From assembly GCA_963704335.1 (NCBI GenBank), contig OY969889.1, positions 1,922,001 to 1,986,000 of the forward strand: a stretch of DNA of 64,000 nucleotides, read 5' to 3'. How positions within the stretch are numbered: position 1 is the stretch's first letter; every line of letters begins with the position of its first letter. Both the position numbers and the translations under genes were made by a program. The stretch comes from PALSA-612 sp963704335. GTDB lineage: Bacteria; Actinomycetota; Thermoleophilia; Gaiellales; Gaiellaceae. The notes under the pieces were generated by a model that had not been told where the DNA came from, searched no databases, and saw nothing but the letters and a program-made list of their open reading frames with translations. This document shows positions 1-10,293 of the stretch, one piece after another.

Positions 1-1
1 C

Positions 2-475
2 GCAGTCGAAGGCACCGGTGCCACCATCCTCGACACGCGCAAGACGACACCCGGCCTGCGCGCCCTCGAGAAGCACGCAGTGGCAACGGGCGGCGGTACG
101 AACCACCGCTTCGGGCTCGACGACGGCGTGCTGGTGAAGGACAACCACCTGCGGCTGACGGGCGGCATAGCGCCGGCGATCGCCGCCCTGCGCGCCGCCA
201 CCGACTTGCCGGTCGAGGTGGAAGCGGAGACGCTGGAGCAGGTGCGCGAGGCCGTCGCCGCCGGCGCCGACACGATCCTGCTCGACAACATGTCGACCGA
301 CGAGCTGCGCGAGGCCGTGGCCTTCGTCGCCGGCCGCGCGAAGCTCGAAGCCTCCGGCGGCGTGAATCTCGAGACCGTTCGCGCGATCGCGGAGACCGGA
401 GTCGACTTCATCTCCGTTGGCGCGCTCACCCATTCCGCCCGCTCGCTAGACGTATCTCTGGAGGTGCTCCCGTGA
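2..475 (+). CDS. nadC: Nicotinate-nucleotide pyrophosphorylase (carboxylating), C-terminal part
   Basis: Quinolinate phosphoribosyltransferase, which turns quinolinate and PRPP into nicotinate mononucleotide in de novo NAD synthesis. The frame is open from base 2, so the N-terminal domain lies outside the window. The visible part starts with the substrate-binding stretch (DTRKTTPGLR, then a GGG-x-NHR segment and LVKDNH), followed by the barrel end with LLDNM and EASGGVNL, all diagnostic of the family. The stop lies 21 bases before the nadA start, so the two form an operon. An internal GTG at 80 is not the real start. Only the missing 5' part limits confidence. Confidence 0.95.
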   Translation, partial: AVEGTGATILDTRKTTPGLRALEKHAVATGGGTNHRFGLDDGVLVKDNHLRLTGGIAPAIAALRAATDLPVEVEAETLEQVREAVAAGADTILLDNMSTDELREAVAFVAGRAKLEASGGVNLETVRAIAETGVDFISVGALTHSARSLDVSLEVLP

Positions 476-496
476 CCACGCCAAACGATCAGCCGC

Positions 497-1408
497 ATGC
501 AGGACGAGGTCAAGGCGCTGGCGCGCGAGCGCGACGCCGTCATCCTCGCCCACAACTACCAGGTGCCCGAGGTGCAGGACGTGGCCGACTACGTCGGCGA
601 CTCGCTGGGCCTCTCGCGCGAAGCCGCCGATACCGACTCGTCGGCGATCGTCTTCTGCGGCGTCCACTTCATGGCCGAGACGGCGAAGATCCTCTCGCCG
701 GACAAGACCGTGCTGATCCCCGACCTCGACGCCGGCTGCTCGCTCGCCGCGTCGATCACGGGCGACCAGCTGCGCGCTTGGAAGGCCGAGCATCCTGGCG
801 CCACGGTCGTCTCCTACGTGAACACAACCGCCGATGTGAAGTCCGAATCCGACTACTGCTGCACGTCGGGGAACGCGAAGGCGATCATCGACGCCGTTCC
901 CGAGGGCCAGGAGATCCTCTTCCTGCCCGACCTCTACCTCGGCGTCTGGTTGGAGAAGGTGACGGGGCGCAAGCTCAACATCTGGATGGGCGAGTGCCAC
1001 GTCCACGCCGGCATTCGCCCGGCCGACATCGAGCGCTGGCAGGCGGAGGCGCCCGACGCTGAGTTCCTCGTCCACCCCGAATGCGGCTGCGCGAGCCAGT
1101 GCATGGCTTTCGGCAACGACAACACGCACATCCTCGGCACGGAGAGCATGATCAAGTTCGCGAAGCAGTCGCCGAAGGAGCGCTTCCTCATCGCCACGGA
1201 GACCGGGATCATCCACCGGCTCAAGAAGGACGTGCCCGGCAAGACCTTCGAGGCGGTCTCCGAGAAGGCCATCTGCAAGTACATGAAGATGATCACGCTC
1301 GAGAAGCTGCGCGACTCGCTCCGCGACTGGAAGTTCGAGGTCGAGGTGGAGCCGGAGGTCGCGGCGAAGGCTCGCCTGGCGATCCAGCGAATGGTCGAGA
1401 TCGGCTAA
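497..1408 (+). CDS. nadA: Quinolinate synthase A
   Basis: Iron-sulfur enzyme condensing iminoaspartate with dihydroxyacetone phosphate to quinolinate, the step before NadC. 303 residues, normal length. The N-terminal ILAHNYQ motif, the YVNTTADVK and SDYCCTS segments, MGECHVHAG and the HPECGC cysteine motif are all visible; Cys residues in these motifs bind the 4Fe-4S cluster. The first start in frame after the nadC stop is ATG 497, with no clear Shine-Dalgarno. A GTG at 472 overlaps the nadC stop but is in another frame, so translation is probably coupled or the 5' end carries a one-base error. Confidence 0.95.
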   Translation: MQDEVKALARERDAVILAHNYQVPEVQDVADYVGDSLGLSREAADTDSSAIVFCGVHFMAETAKILSPDKTVLIPDLDAGCSLAASITGDQLRAWKAEHPGATVVSYVNTTADVKSESDYCCTSGNAKAIIDAVPEGQEILFLPDLYLGVWLEKVTGRKLNIWMGECHVHAGIRPADIERWQAEAPDAEFLVHPECGCASQCMAFGNDNTHILGTESMIKFAKQSPKERFLIATETGIIHRLKKDVPGKTFEAVSEKAICKYMKMITLEKLRDSLRDWKFEVEVEPEVAAKARLAIQRMVEIG

Positions 1409-1656
1409 CGGCCGCCGGCGACGGCCTGGACGACGCGAAGCTCCTCGCCGCCCGCGAGCTGCGACTCGACGCCGTCACCTCCGCGGATGTCGACACCGTC
1501 CACGTAGACGTTGACGAGCCGCCGCAGCTCGCCGCGCTCGTCGAAGAGCATGTTCGCGACGGGCAGCGCGCGCAGCGCGTCGCCCACCTTCTCCGCCTCC
1601 AGCTCGAACCGACCCTGCCCGCCCGCCTCGGCCGCGAGGATCGAGGGCAGGAGCAC
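1405..1656 (-). CDS. MoaD/ThiS-like ubiquitin-fold protein
   Basis: Small beta-grasp protein of the MoaD/ThiS sulfur-carrier family (about 84 residues). It opens with a VLLPSILAAEAGG strand-helix region, has a central LVNVYVDG strand and ends RVVQAVAGGR. Family members end in a bare Gly-Gly that is adenylated and thiocarboxylated; here one Arg follows the Gly-Gly. I place the start at GTG 1656 because a GGGAGGA ribosome site lies 6 bases upstream; GTG 1662 and TTG 1671 are alternatives. It converges with nadA, overlapping by 4 bases, and lies downstream of the BNR-repeat gene. No molybdopterin or thiamin genes are near, so its partner is unknown. Confidence 0.75.
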   Translation of the reverse strand: MLLPSILAAEAGGQGRFELEAEKVGDALRALPVANMLFDERGELRRLVNVYVDGVDIRGGDGVESQLAGGEELRVVQAVAGGR

Positions 1657-1694
1657 GGTCACTCCTCCCAATGGTCGCTCGCTGCGCTCGCTCC

Positions 1695-1721
1695 CGTGGG
1701 GGAAACCATGTTTCCTCCACG
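1695..1721. repeat. Palindromic repeat, copy 1
   Basis: Hairpin with 12-base arms (CGTGGGGGAAAC and GTTTCCTCCACG, one G-T wobble) and a CAT loop, followed by a pyrimidine run ending CCCCTTCTTC. The same element occurs inverted at 46394-46418, including the flanking CTTCTTC. It sits in the 171-base non-coding stretch between the BNR gene and the MoaD-like gene, which also holds a GC-rich tract and the GGAACC hairpin below. Confidence 0.7.
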
Positions 1722-1785
1722 TGCCCCTTCTTCCAAGAGCGCGCCTCGCGCGCCGCGCATGTCGGCGCGCGCGACCCAGTTCGGT

Positions 1786-1801
1786 GGAACCTCCCGGTTC
1801 C
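1786..1801. repeat. GGAACC-TCCC-GGTTCC hairpin, copy 1
   Basis: Six-base inverted repeat with a TCCC loop, identical in its 16-base core to 36574-36589. Both copies lie in short intergenic spaces among other GC-rich palindromes. Function unknown; transcript ends or a dispersed intergenic repeat are both possible. Confidence 0.55.
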
Positions 1802-1827
1802 CCCGAGCCCCCTCCACCGTAGTGGTC

Positions 1828-2893
1828 TTACGACCACGACGCCTCCACGGAGAGGATCGGCGGAAGGTCCGACGCAGCCTCGAGCCACTCGTCGCCCTCG
1901 TTCGGCGATACCCACACTGAGCCACCCTGCGTGCCGAAGTACAGGCCGACCGGGTCCGCCCAGTCGAAGGACGACGCTTCGCGGAGCACGCCCGTCCACG
2001 CCTGATCGGGCAGACCGTTGGCCGTCAGCTCCCACGACTCGCCGGCGTCCTTCGTGCGGTAGACGCCGAGGCGGCCCTCGGCGGTCACGCGGTTGAGGTC
2101 GGCTTCCTCGGGAATCACCCAGGCCGTGTCGGGATCGCGGGGGTGAAGCATGATCGGGAAGCCGAAGCCGCTGGGCAGGCCGTTGCCGTCCAGCCGCTCC
2201 CAGTTCTCGCCGCGGTCGTCCGAGCGGTAGACGCCGCAGTGGTTCTGCTGCCAGAGCCGCTCGGTCTTCGTCGGGTGCGCGAGCAGCTTGTGGACGCACT
2301 GGCCGACCTCGGGGTACTTCTCGGGATGGAAGTCCGCCGCGACGTCCTTGTTGATCGGCGTCCAGGACTCGGCAGCCGTCGTCCGAGCGGAACGCGCCTG
2401 CCGCGGAGATCGCCACGTACATCCGGTTTGGATCCTCGGAGTCGAGCTGGATCGAGTGGCAGCACATGCCGCCGGCTCCCGGCTCCCAGCGATCGCGTGT
2501 CTCGTGCTGGGTCAGGCTCGCCACCGACTCGAACGTCTTGCCGCCGTCCGTTGAGCGCAGCAGCGCGCCGGGTGCTGCTCCGAGCCACACCTCGCCCTCC
2601 TCGCGACCCGGCCGGACGTGCCACGTCTTCTCGAGCTTCAGGCCCGACTCCTCGGGCAGCCCGATGTCCTCGGCGCGCTCCCACGTCTTGCCCATGTCGG
2701 GCGAGCGCTGCACGGTGCCGCCGTACGGGTACGTGTTCGCCGCGGTGTAGAGCGTGCCGTCGCGGCGGTCGACGATCGCGTGGAGGACGTCCCAGCCCTC
2801 GAGTGTCGGACCTTCGAGCTGCCAGGACCGCCGGTCGTCGGAGTGCAGCTGGAAGAGCCCTTTCCGCGTGCCGACAAGCAGAGTGACGCTCAT
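1828..2893 (-). CDS. BNR/sialidase-like beta-propeller protein, frameshifted
   Basis: Protein with repeated BNR/Asp-box motifs: SPDMGKTWE, STDGGKTFE, RSDDRGENWE, TKDAGESWE and SPNEGDEWLE recur at regular spacing, as in seven-bladed propellers of the exo-alpha-sialidase/YCF48 type. It starts MSVTLLVGTRKGLFQL at ATG 2893. The reading frame breaks near base 2375, just after FRSDDG; the C-terminal frame then runs to the TAA at 1828. Rejoined, it is about 355 residues without a signal peptide, so it is probably cytoplasmic and not necessarily a sialidase. It overlaps the CoA-transferase stop by 4 bases and precedes the MoaD-like gene, suggesting co-transcription. The shift is probably a sequencing indel. 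Confidence 0.75.
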
Positions 2894-4071
2894 GCCGGGA
2901 GCCTAACGACTCCCTCGCGGGCCAGGTCGCCGATTTCGTCAGCGGTAAGGCCTGCCTCCGTCAGCACGGACTCGGTGTCGGCGCCCAGCTCGGGAGGCGG
3001 CCGGCGATGCATGGCGCGGCTCCCGTCGGCAGACATGGGAAGCGCAGGGATCTGTACGCCGCCGAGCTCCTGGAGGATGCCGAGCGCCGCTGTTTGCTCA
3101 GCCTCGGCCACCTGCCCGGCGTCCTGGACAGGAGCCGCAGGGACACCTGCCTCCGCCAGCGCGGCGAGCCATGCATCTACGTCCCGCGTGAGGAACCGCG
3201 CGGCGAGGAGCGGCACGAGCTCGTCGCGGTGCGCCACGCGCGACGGGTTCGTCGCGAACCTGTCGTCCCGAGCCAGCTCGGGCACGCCGAGCACGTCGCA
3301 GAGCGCCTCGAACAATCGGTCGTTGCCCGCCGCCACCATGAGCTCGCCGTCGGCAGTCTCAAACACCTGGTACGGCGCGATCGACGGAAAGCCGGTGCCG
3401 GTCCGGCCCGGAATCGCCCCGGACCCGAGGTAACCGGTCACGTGGTACGCCATGTACGCGATCGCCGTCTCGTACAGCGACACGTCGATGGCCCGTCCCG
3501 TACCCGTTCGTTCTCGCTCCATGAGCGCCGCGAGCACGCCGAGCGCTGCCCATGTTCCCGTGCCCTGGTCGACGAGAGAGACGCCGACGCGCACGCCTGG
3601 GCGATCCGGCTCTCCCGTAACCGAAACGATGCCGCCGGCGGCCTGGGCGAGCGGGTCATAGCCGGGCCGCGTGGCCCACGGGCCGGCACGCCCGAACGAC
3701 GTGATCGAGCAGTGGACAAGCCGCGCGTCCCGTGCGCGCAGCGTCGCAGCGTCGAGGCCGAGCTCGGCGTCGAGGCCGGGGCGTAGGCTCTGGACGACCA
3801 CGTCGGCGCCGTCGATGACGCGGAGCAGGACGTCTCTCCCTCGGCGGAGATTCAGGGCGAGCGAGCGCTTGCCGGCGTTCATGGCGAGGAACATCGCGCT
3901 CTCGTCTCCCCAGAACGGCGGGCCCCACGAGCGTGCCTCGTCGCCTCCTTCGGTCGGCTCGACCTTGACCACGTCCGCGCCGAGCGCTGCGAGCACCTCC
4001 GTGCAGTACGGGCCTGCGAGCGACGTCGTCACGTCGATGACGCGCACTCCCGACAACGGCAGGAAATCCAC
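2890..4071 (-). CDS. CoA-transferase family III (CaiB/BaiF type)
   Basis: 393-residue member of the formyl-CoA/carnitine CoA-transferase family, which moves CoA between acids through an aspartyl-CoA thioester. Visible are the N-terminal GVRVIDVTTSLAGPYCTEVLAALGA-type Rossmann start (residues 9-33), KVEPTEGGDEAR, the GYDPLAQAAGG segment, and Asp168 in SLVDQGTG, which lines up with the catalytic Asp169 of formyl-CoA transferase. Start is GTG 4071, divergent from dedA with a shared 21-base gap. The substrate cannot be told from sequence. It is the first gene of a minus-strand group with the BNR and MoaD-like genes. Confidence 0.9.
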   Translation of the reverse strand: MDFLPLSGVRVIDVTTSLAGPYCTEVLAALGADVVKVEPTEGGDEARSWGPPFWGDESAMFLAMNAGKRSLALNLRRGRDVLLRVIDGADVVVQSLRPGLDAELGLDAATLRARDARLVHCSITSFGRAGPWATRPGYDPLAQAAGGIVSVTGEPDRPGVRVGVSLVDQGTGTWAALGVLAALMERERTGTGRAIDVSLYETAIAYMAYHVTGYLGSGAIPGRTGTGFPSIAPYQVFETADGELMVAAGNDRLFEALCDVLGVPELARDDRFATNPSRVAHRDELVPLLAARFLTRDVDAWLAALAEAGVPAAPVQDAGQVAEAEQTAALGILQELGGVQIPALPMSADGSRAMHRRPPPELGADTESVLTEAGLTADEIGDLAREGVVRLPA

Positions 4072-4092
4072 GCCGCATAGTCTCTACGACCG

Positions 4093-4688
4093 ATGTTCGA
4101 CCGTATGACCGATCTCGTCTCCGGGGAGTGGTGGTCGTACCTCGTCATCTTCGCCGTCGCGTACCTCGACGTGCTCATACCGCTCGTCCCAAGCGAGACG
4201 CTCGTGGTCACGGCCGGCGTCCTCGCATCCTCGGGCGACATGAGCCTGCCGCTCGTCATCGTCATGGGCGCGCTCGGCGCCTTCCTCGGCGACAACACGG
4301 CGTATTTCATCGGCCGCCGCTGGGGCGAGCCCATCAAGCGTCGCTTCTTCAGCTCGCAGAAGGCGCAGGAGCGGCTCGGGTGGGCAGATCGCCAGCTCGA
4401 AGAACGAGGCGGCGAGATCATCCTCATCGCGCGGTTTATCCCCGGTGGCCGGACGGCGATCTGCCTATCGGCGGGTGGCTTGAAGATGCCGTGGCGCCGC
4501 TTCGCGATCTTCGACGCGATCGCCGGAATCGTCTGGGCGTCATACGCGGCCCTGCTTGGCTACATCGGCGGCAGTCAGTTCGAGGAGGCGCCGTGGAAGG
4601 GCTTGCTCCTCGCCCTGACGATCGCCTTCTCGGTCGCCGGCGCCGTCGAGCTCGTGCGCTGGCTAATGCGGCGCCGGAAGGCGGCAGC

Positions 4689-4692
<4 letters not shown>
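4093..4692 (+). CDS. DedA family membrane protein
   Basis: Integral membrane protein of the DedA/SNARE-associated (VTT) family, linked to membrane homeostasis and undecaprenyl-phosphate or lipid flipping in studied members. 199 residues, usual length. Seen: the early PLVPSETLVVTAG re-entrant helix, GDNTAYFIGRRWG, the conserved ARFIPGGRTAICLSAGG motif with its key Arg and Gly residues, and a C-terminal hydrophobic helix ending in RRRKAAA. A possible -10 (TAGTCT, 4078-4083) lies 9 bases before ATG 4093, giving a very short leader. The stop overlaps the next start as GTGA. Confidence 0.9.
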
Positions 4693-6575
<1,883 letters not shown>

Positions 6576-6584
6576 GCTCGCGCC

Positions 6585-7931
6585 GTGGCGCACGATCCGG
6601 TCGAGATCCGCTACGCGCGGAACGGTGACCTCCACATCGCGTACGAGGTGCTCGGTCAGAGCGGCGGCGTCGACCTGGTGCTGATCAGGACCTTCGTCTC
6701 GCAGCTCGAGCAGTTTCGCCGGCTGCCTGCCATGGTGAGCTTCACGCAGCGACTCGCCGAGCTCGGTCGACTGATCTGCTTCGACGACCGCGGCACGGGC
6801 CTGTCGGACCGCGTCCGCGGGTATCGACTCCCGGCCATCGAGGAGCGGGTAGACGATCTGCGCTCCGTGCTCGACGCTGCGGGGAGCGAGCGATCGGTGC
6901 TCGTGGCGCTCGCCGACGGGGGACCGCTCGGCTGCATGTTCGCCGCCGCACATCCTGAGCGGACGGTCGCGCTCGTTCTGTGCAACACCCGTCCGCGCGT
7001 CGCGTGGGCGCCCGACTACCCGTGGGGAATGCGGGAGGAGGAGTTCGAGCGCGAGTCCATGGACATCGACCGCAGCTGGGGGACGCGGGAGAGAGCCGAG
7101 GTGAGTGCTCGACGCTCGGCGTTCGTAGGCCTGTCCTTCGAGGAGGCGGTCGACTGGTACCTCGCCAACATGAGGTTGGCCGCCGGGCCTGGCGACGCGG
7201 TCGCTGCGTTTCGCATGTTCTACGAGTCCGACGTTCGGCACGTGCTCGGCACGATTCGCGTGCCGACGCTCGTTCTGAGCCGCGGCGGAGAGCAGGCGGA
7301 CGAAGGCGCCGCGTTCGCGCGTTTGATCCCCGGCGCGCGGCACCTCGCGATGCCGGGCACGGCGACGTACGTCATCGCCGAGCACGCCGACGCATATCTC
7401 GAGGCGATCGAGCGATTCGTCCGCGGAGTCCGGGACGAGGAGGCCGAGCTCGAGAGCATCCTCGCCACCGTTCTCTTCACCGACATCGTTGACTCGACGG
7501 CACGTCAGGCGGAACTTGGAGATGTCGGCTGGCAGAAGCTCGTGGACGAGCACCACCGTCTCGTGCGCGGCTGCCTCGCCCGGTACCGCGGCCAGGAGCT
7601 CGACACCGCGGGCGACGGGTTCTTTGCCGCGTTCGACGGGCCGGTGCGCGCGATTCGCTGCGCACAGGCGATCGAAGAAACGGTCTCCTCGCTCGACATC
7701 GAGCTGCGCGCCGGTCTCCACACGGGAGAGTGCCGCAGCATCGACGGCAAGGTCGGCGGCCTGGCCGTCTCGATCGGCGCGCGGATCACTTCGCTCGCGG
7801 GGCCGTCGGAGATACTCGTCTCGCAGACGGTTCGCGACCTCGTCGCCGGCTCGGGGCTCGAGTTCGCCGACCGCGGCGAGCACGAGTTCAAGGGCGTGCC
7901 GGGCAGATGGAAGGTGTACGCGGTGAGCTGA
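6585..7931 (+). CDS. Alpha/beta-hydrolase-like domain fused to class III adenylate/guanylate cyclase
   Basis: 448 residues. Residues 10-280 follow the alpha/beta-hydrolase fold (FDDRGTGLSD, VRVPTLVLSRGG-like strand, late HAD segment), but the nucleophile elbow reads A-L-A110-D-G-G where active members have G-x-S-x-G, so the catalytic Ser is missing. Residues 292-448 are a class III nucleotidyl cyclase: FTDIVDST with metal-binding Asp299, and DTAGDGF with Asp343. Such fusions are common in actinobacteria; the hydrolase-like part probably acts as a sensor. The gene ends one base into the livG start, so it may be co-transcribed with the transporter. Whether ATP or GTP is the substrate is unclear. 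Confidence 0.85.
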   Translation: MAHDPVEIRYARNGDLHIAYEVLGQSGGVDLVLIRTFVSQLEQFRRLPAMVSFTQRLAELGRLICFDDRGTGLSDRVRGYRLPAIEERVDDLRSVLDAAGSERSVLVALADGGPLGCMFAAAHPERTVALVLCNTRPRVAWAPDYPWGMREEEFERESMDIDRSWGTRERAEVSARRSAFVGLSFEEAVDWYLANMRLAAGPGDAVAAFRMFYESDVRHVLGTIRVPTLVLSRGGEQADEGAAFARLIPGARHLAMPGTATYVIAEHADAYLEAIERFVRGVRDEEAELESILATVLFTDIVDSTARQAELGDVGWQKLVDEHHRLVRGCLARYRGQELDTAGDGFFAAFDGPVRAIRCAQAIEETVSSLDIELRAGLHTGECRSIDGKVGGLAVSIGARITSLAGPSEILVSQTVRDLVAGSGLEFADRGEHEFKGVPGRWKVYAVS

Positions 7932-8668
7932 TGGCGCTGCTCGAAGCGCGCAACCTCAGCCGCCGCTTCGGCGGCATCGTCGCCGTCGACGACGTGTCGT
8001 TCGACGTTCCGCAGGGCGAGATCGTCGGGCTCATCGGTCCGAACGGCGCGGGCAAGACGACCGTCTTCAACCTCGTCACGCGGCTCTATTCCCCTGACGG
8101 CGGTGCCATCCAGTTCGAGGGCGAGAGCCTGCTCGCAACGCCTGCGCACAAGGTGATCGGCCGCGGCATCGCGCGCACGTTCCAGAACCTCGCGCTCTTC
8201 CCGTCCATGACCGTGCTCGAGAACGTGCTGGTCGGCTCGCACATCCACAAGCGGCCGGCGGCGGACGACGTTGCTCGCGCTCTCTCGCTGCTCGACTACA
8301 TGAGCCTCGGCGACGTCGCTCAGCGCGAGGCGGGGACGCTGTCGTACGGGATCCAGAAGCGGGTCGAGGCCGCTCGGGCGCTGACATCGGACCCGAAGCT
8401 CCTGCTGCTGGACGAGCCCGCCGGCGGCCTTTCCCGCGAGGAGGTCGATGCGCTCGGCGACTTCGTCCGCAACCTGCAGCGCGACTTCGAGTTGACGGTG
8501 CTCGTCGTCGAGCACCACATGCGGTTCGTGATGGGCATCTCCGACCGCGTGCACGTGCTCGACTTCGGCAAGCTGATCGCGAGCGGAACGCCCGCCGAGG
8601 TGCAGGCGGACCCCGCAGTCATCGAGGCCTACCTCGGCGTCGCGAGCGGCGACGAAGGTGACGTGTGA
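7931..8668 (+). CDS. livG: Branched-chain amino acid-type ABC transporter ATPase LivG
   Basis: ATPase of a HAAT-type importer, 245 residues. Walker A GPNGAGKT (about residues 37-44), the family's RGIARTFQNLALFP Q-loop region, a signature region reading LSYGIQKRVE instead of the usual LSGGQ/LSYGQQ, Walker B LLLLDEPAGGLS, and a switch His in VVEHHMRFVMG. The C-terminal end, VIEAYLG, is typical of LivG. Genes G-F-H-M-K follow each other with 0-8 base gaps. The transported compound could be an amino acid, amide or urea; sequence alone does not say. Confidence 0.9.
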   Translation: MALLEARNLSRRFGGIVAVDDVSFDVPQGEIVGLIGPNGAGKTTVFNLVTRLYSPDGGAIQFEGESLLATPAHKVIGRGIARTFQNLALFPSMTVLENVLVGSHIHKRPAADDVARALSLLDYMSLGDVAQREAGTLSYGIQKRVEAARALTSDPKLLLLDEPAGGLSREEVDALGDFVRNLQRDFELTVLVVEHHMRFVMGISDRVHVLDFGKLIASGTPAEVQADPAVIEAYLGVASGDEGDV

Positions 8669-9378
8669 CGCCGCTGCTCGAGCTCGAGGACGTCCATGCC
8701 CGCTACGGGCACACGAAGGCTCTGCACGGGGTGTCGCTGCAGCTCGACGAGGGCTCGAGCCTGGCGTTGCTGGGTGCCAACGGTGCCGGCAAGACGACAA
8801 CGCTCCGTGCCGTCTCCGGCCTGGTGCGCAAGACCGGACATGTCTCGTTCGCGGGACGCTCGATCGCGCGTAAGTCCCCCGAGGCAGTGGCCCGCCTCGG
8901 CGTAGCCCACGTGCCGCAGGGCCGCGGCATCATCGGCGACCTCAGCGTCTCGGACAACCTGCGCCTGGGCGCGTACACGCGTCGCGATCGGGTCGCGATC
9001 AACGTCGACACCGCCAGGGTGATCCAGCAGTTCCCACGCCTCGGCGAGCGCCTCTCCCAGTCCGCCGGCGCGCTCTCTGGGGGCGAGCAGCAGATGCTCG
9101 CCCTCGGCCGCGCCCTGCTCCAGCGGCCGCGGCTGCTGATGCTCGACGAGCCCTCGCTCGGGCTGGCGCCGCTGATCGTCCGCGAGATTTTCGATGCGCT
9201 GGAACGGCTCAACCGCGAGGAAGGGCTGACCGTGCTCGTCGTCGAGCAGGACGCCGCCATCGCCCTACGCGCCTGCCGCGAGGCCGTCGTGCTCGAGGTG
9301 GGGCGGGTCGTCGTCAGCGGCCCGAGCGAGGAGCTGGCCGAGAACGAGTCCGTGCGTAGGGCGTACCTGGGCTACTGA
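8665..9378 (+). CDS. livF: Branched-chain amino acid-type ABC transporter ATPase LivF
   Basis: Second ATPase of the importer, 237 residues, pairing with LivG to drive transport. Walker A GANGAGKTTTLRAVSG (about residues 36-51), the LivF hallmark VPQGRGIIGDLSVSDNLRLGA, signature LSGGEQQMLALGRAL, Walker B LLMLDEPSLGLAP, and the VVEQDA switch with Gln-Asp in place of His, as usual for LivF. Start GTG 8665 overlaps the livG stop by 4 bases. Confidence 0.92.
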   Translation: MTPLLELEDVHARYGHTKALHGVSLQLDEGSSLALLGANGAGKTTTLRAVSGLVRKTGHVSFAGRSIARKSPEAVARLGVAHVPQGRGIIGDLSVSDNLRLGAYTRRDRVAINVDTARVIQQFPRLGERLSQSAGALSGGEQQMLALGRALLQRPRLLMLDEPSLGLAPLIVREIFDALERLNREEGLTVLVVEQDAAIALRACREAVVLEVGRVVVSGPSEELAENESVRRAYLGY

Positions 9379-10292
9379 TGGAGCTGCTCGCCTTCACGTG
9401 GACGGACTTCGCACAGCAGGTCGTGAGCGGGCTGGCCACGGGCTCCATCTACGCGAGCCTCGCCCTGGCCATCGTCCTCATCTACCGCTCCACCGGGGTC
9501 ATCAACTTCGCCCAGGGCGAGATGGCGATGTTCTCGACGTTTGTCGCCTGGTGGCTGATCGCCGATCCGAGCGGGCCCGAGTACCACCTCTGGATCGGCT
9601 TCGTGCTGACGCTCGTCATCTCCTTCGCCGGCGGCGTGGCGCTCGAGCGGCTCGTCATCCGTCCCGTCGAAGGAGCTCCGGTGCTGACCATCGTCATGGT
9701 CACGCTCGGCCTCGGCATCGCGCTGTTCGGGCTCGCCGCGTGGATCTGGGGCGCCGATACGAAGCGCTTTCCTAGCGCGTTCTCCACGCGCACGATCGAC
9801 GTCGGTGGCGTCGTCTTCTCGATCCAGGACGTCGGCTTCATCGCCGTCACGTTCGGCGCCGTGGCGCTGCTCTGGGCGTTCTTTCGCTTCACGAAGCCCG
9901 GCCTCGGCATGCGCGCTGCGGCCGGCGATCGACAGGCGAGCCGCCTGCTCGGAGTGCGCGTGAGCTGGATGCTCGCGCTCGGTTGGGGCATCGCCGCCAT
10001 GCTCGGCGCGCTCTCGGGGATGATGGCCGCCCCGACGATCTTCCTCGACCCGAACATGATGCGTGGCGTCCTCCTGTACGCGTTCGCGGCGGCCGTGCTC
10101 GGTGGGCTCGACAGTCCGCTCGGCGCCGTCGTCGGCGGCCTCGTGCTCGGCGTCGTGCTCAACCTGCTCGGCACCTACGTCGGCTTTTTCGGCGGCGAGA
10201 TGCGCCTAGTCGGCGGGCTGCTCGTGATCCTCGGCGTCCTCTACTTCCGCCCGGCCGGGCTCTTCGGACACGTCGCGGTGAGGAGGGTCTGA
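9378..10292 (+). CDS. livH: Branched-chain amino acid-type ABC transporter permease LivH
   Basis: Inner-membrane permease, 304 residues, about eight hydrophobic helices. Family marks: GLATGSIYASLALAIVLIYRSTGVINFAQGEMAMF near the N-terminus (seen in pieces), the GLGMRAAAGDRQASRLLGV coupling-helix EAA-like loop, and AAVLGGLDSPLGAVVGGLVLG near the end. ATG 9378 overlaps the livF stop by one base, so translation is coupled. Confidence 0.92.
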   Translation: MELLAFTWTDFAQQVVSGLATGSIYASLALAIVLIYRSTGVINFAQGEMAMFSTFVAWWLIADPSGPEYHLWIGFVLTLVISFAGGVALERLVIRPVEGAPVLTIVMVTLGLGIALFGLAAWIWGADTKRFPSAFSTRTIDVGGVVFSIQDVGFIAVTFGAVALLWAFFRFTKPGLGMRAAAGDRQASRLLGVRVSWMLALGWGIAAMLGALSGMMAAPTIFLDPNMMRGVLLYAFAAAVLGGLDSPLGAVVGGLVLGVVLNLLGTYVGFFGGEMRLVGGLLVILGVLYFRPAGLFGHVAVRRV

Positions 10293-10293
10293 C

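Noticed and set aside
472..497. Frameshift at the 5' end of nadA
   Set aside because: GTG 472 overlaps the nadC stop attractively, but ATG 497 already gives a complete NadA N-terminus, so no error needs to be assumed.
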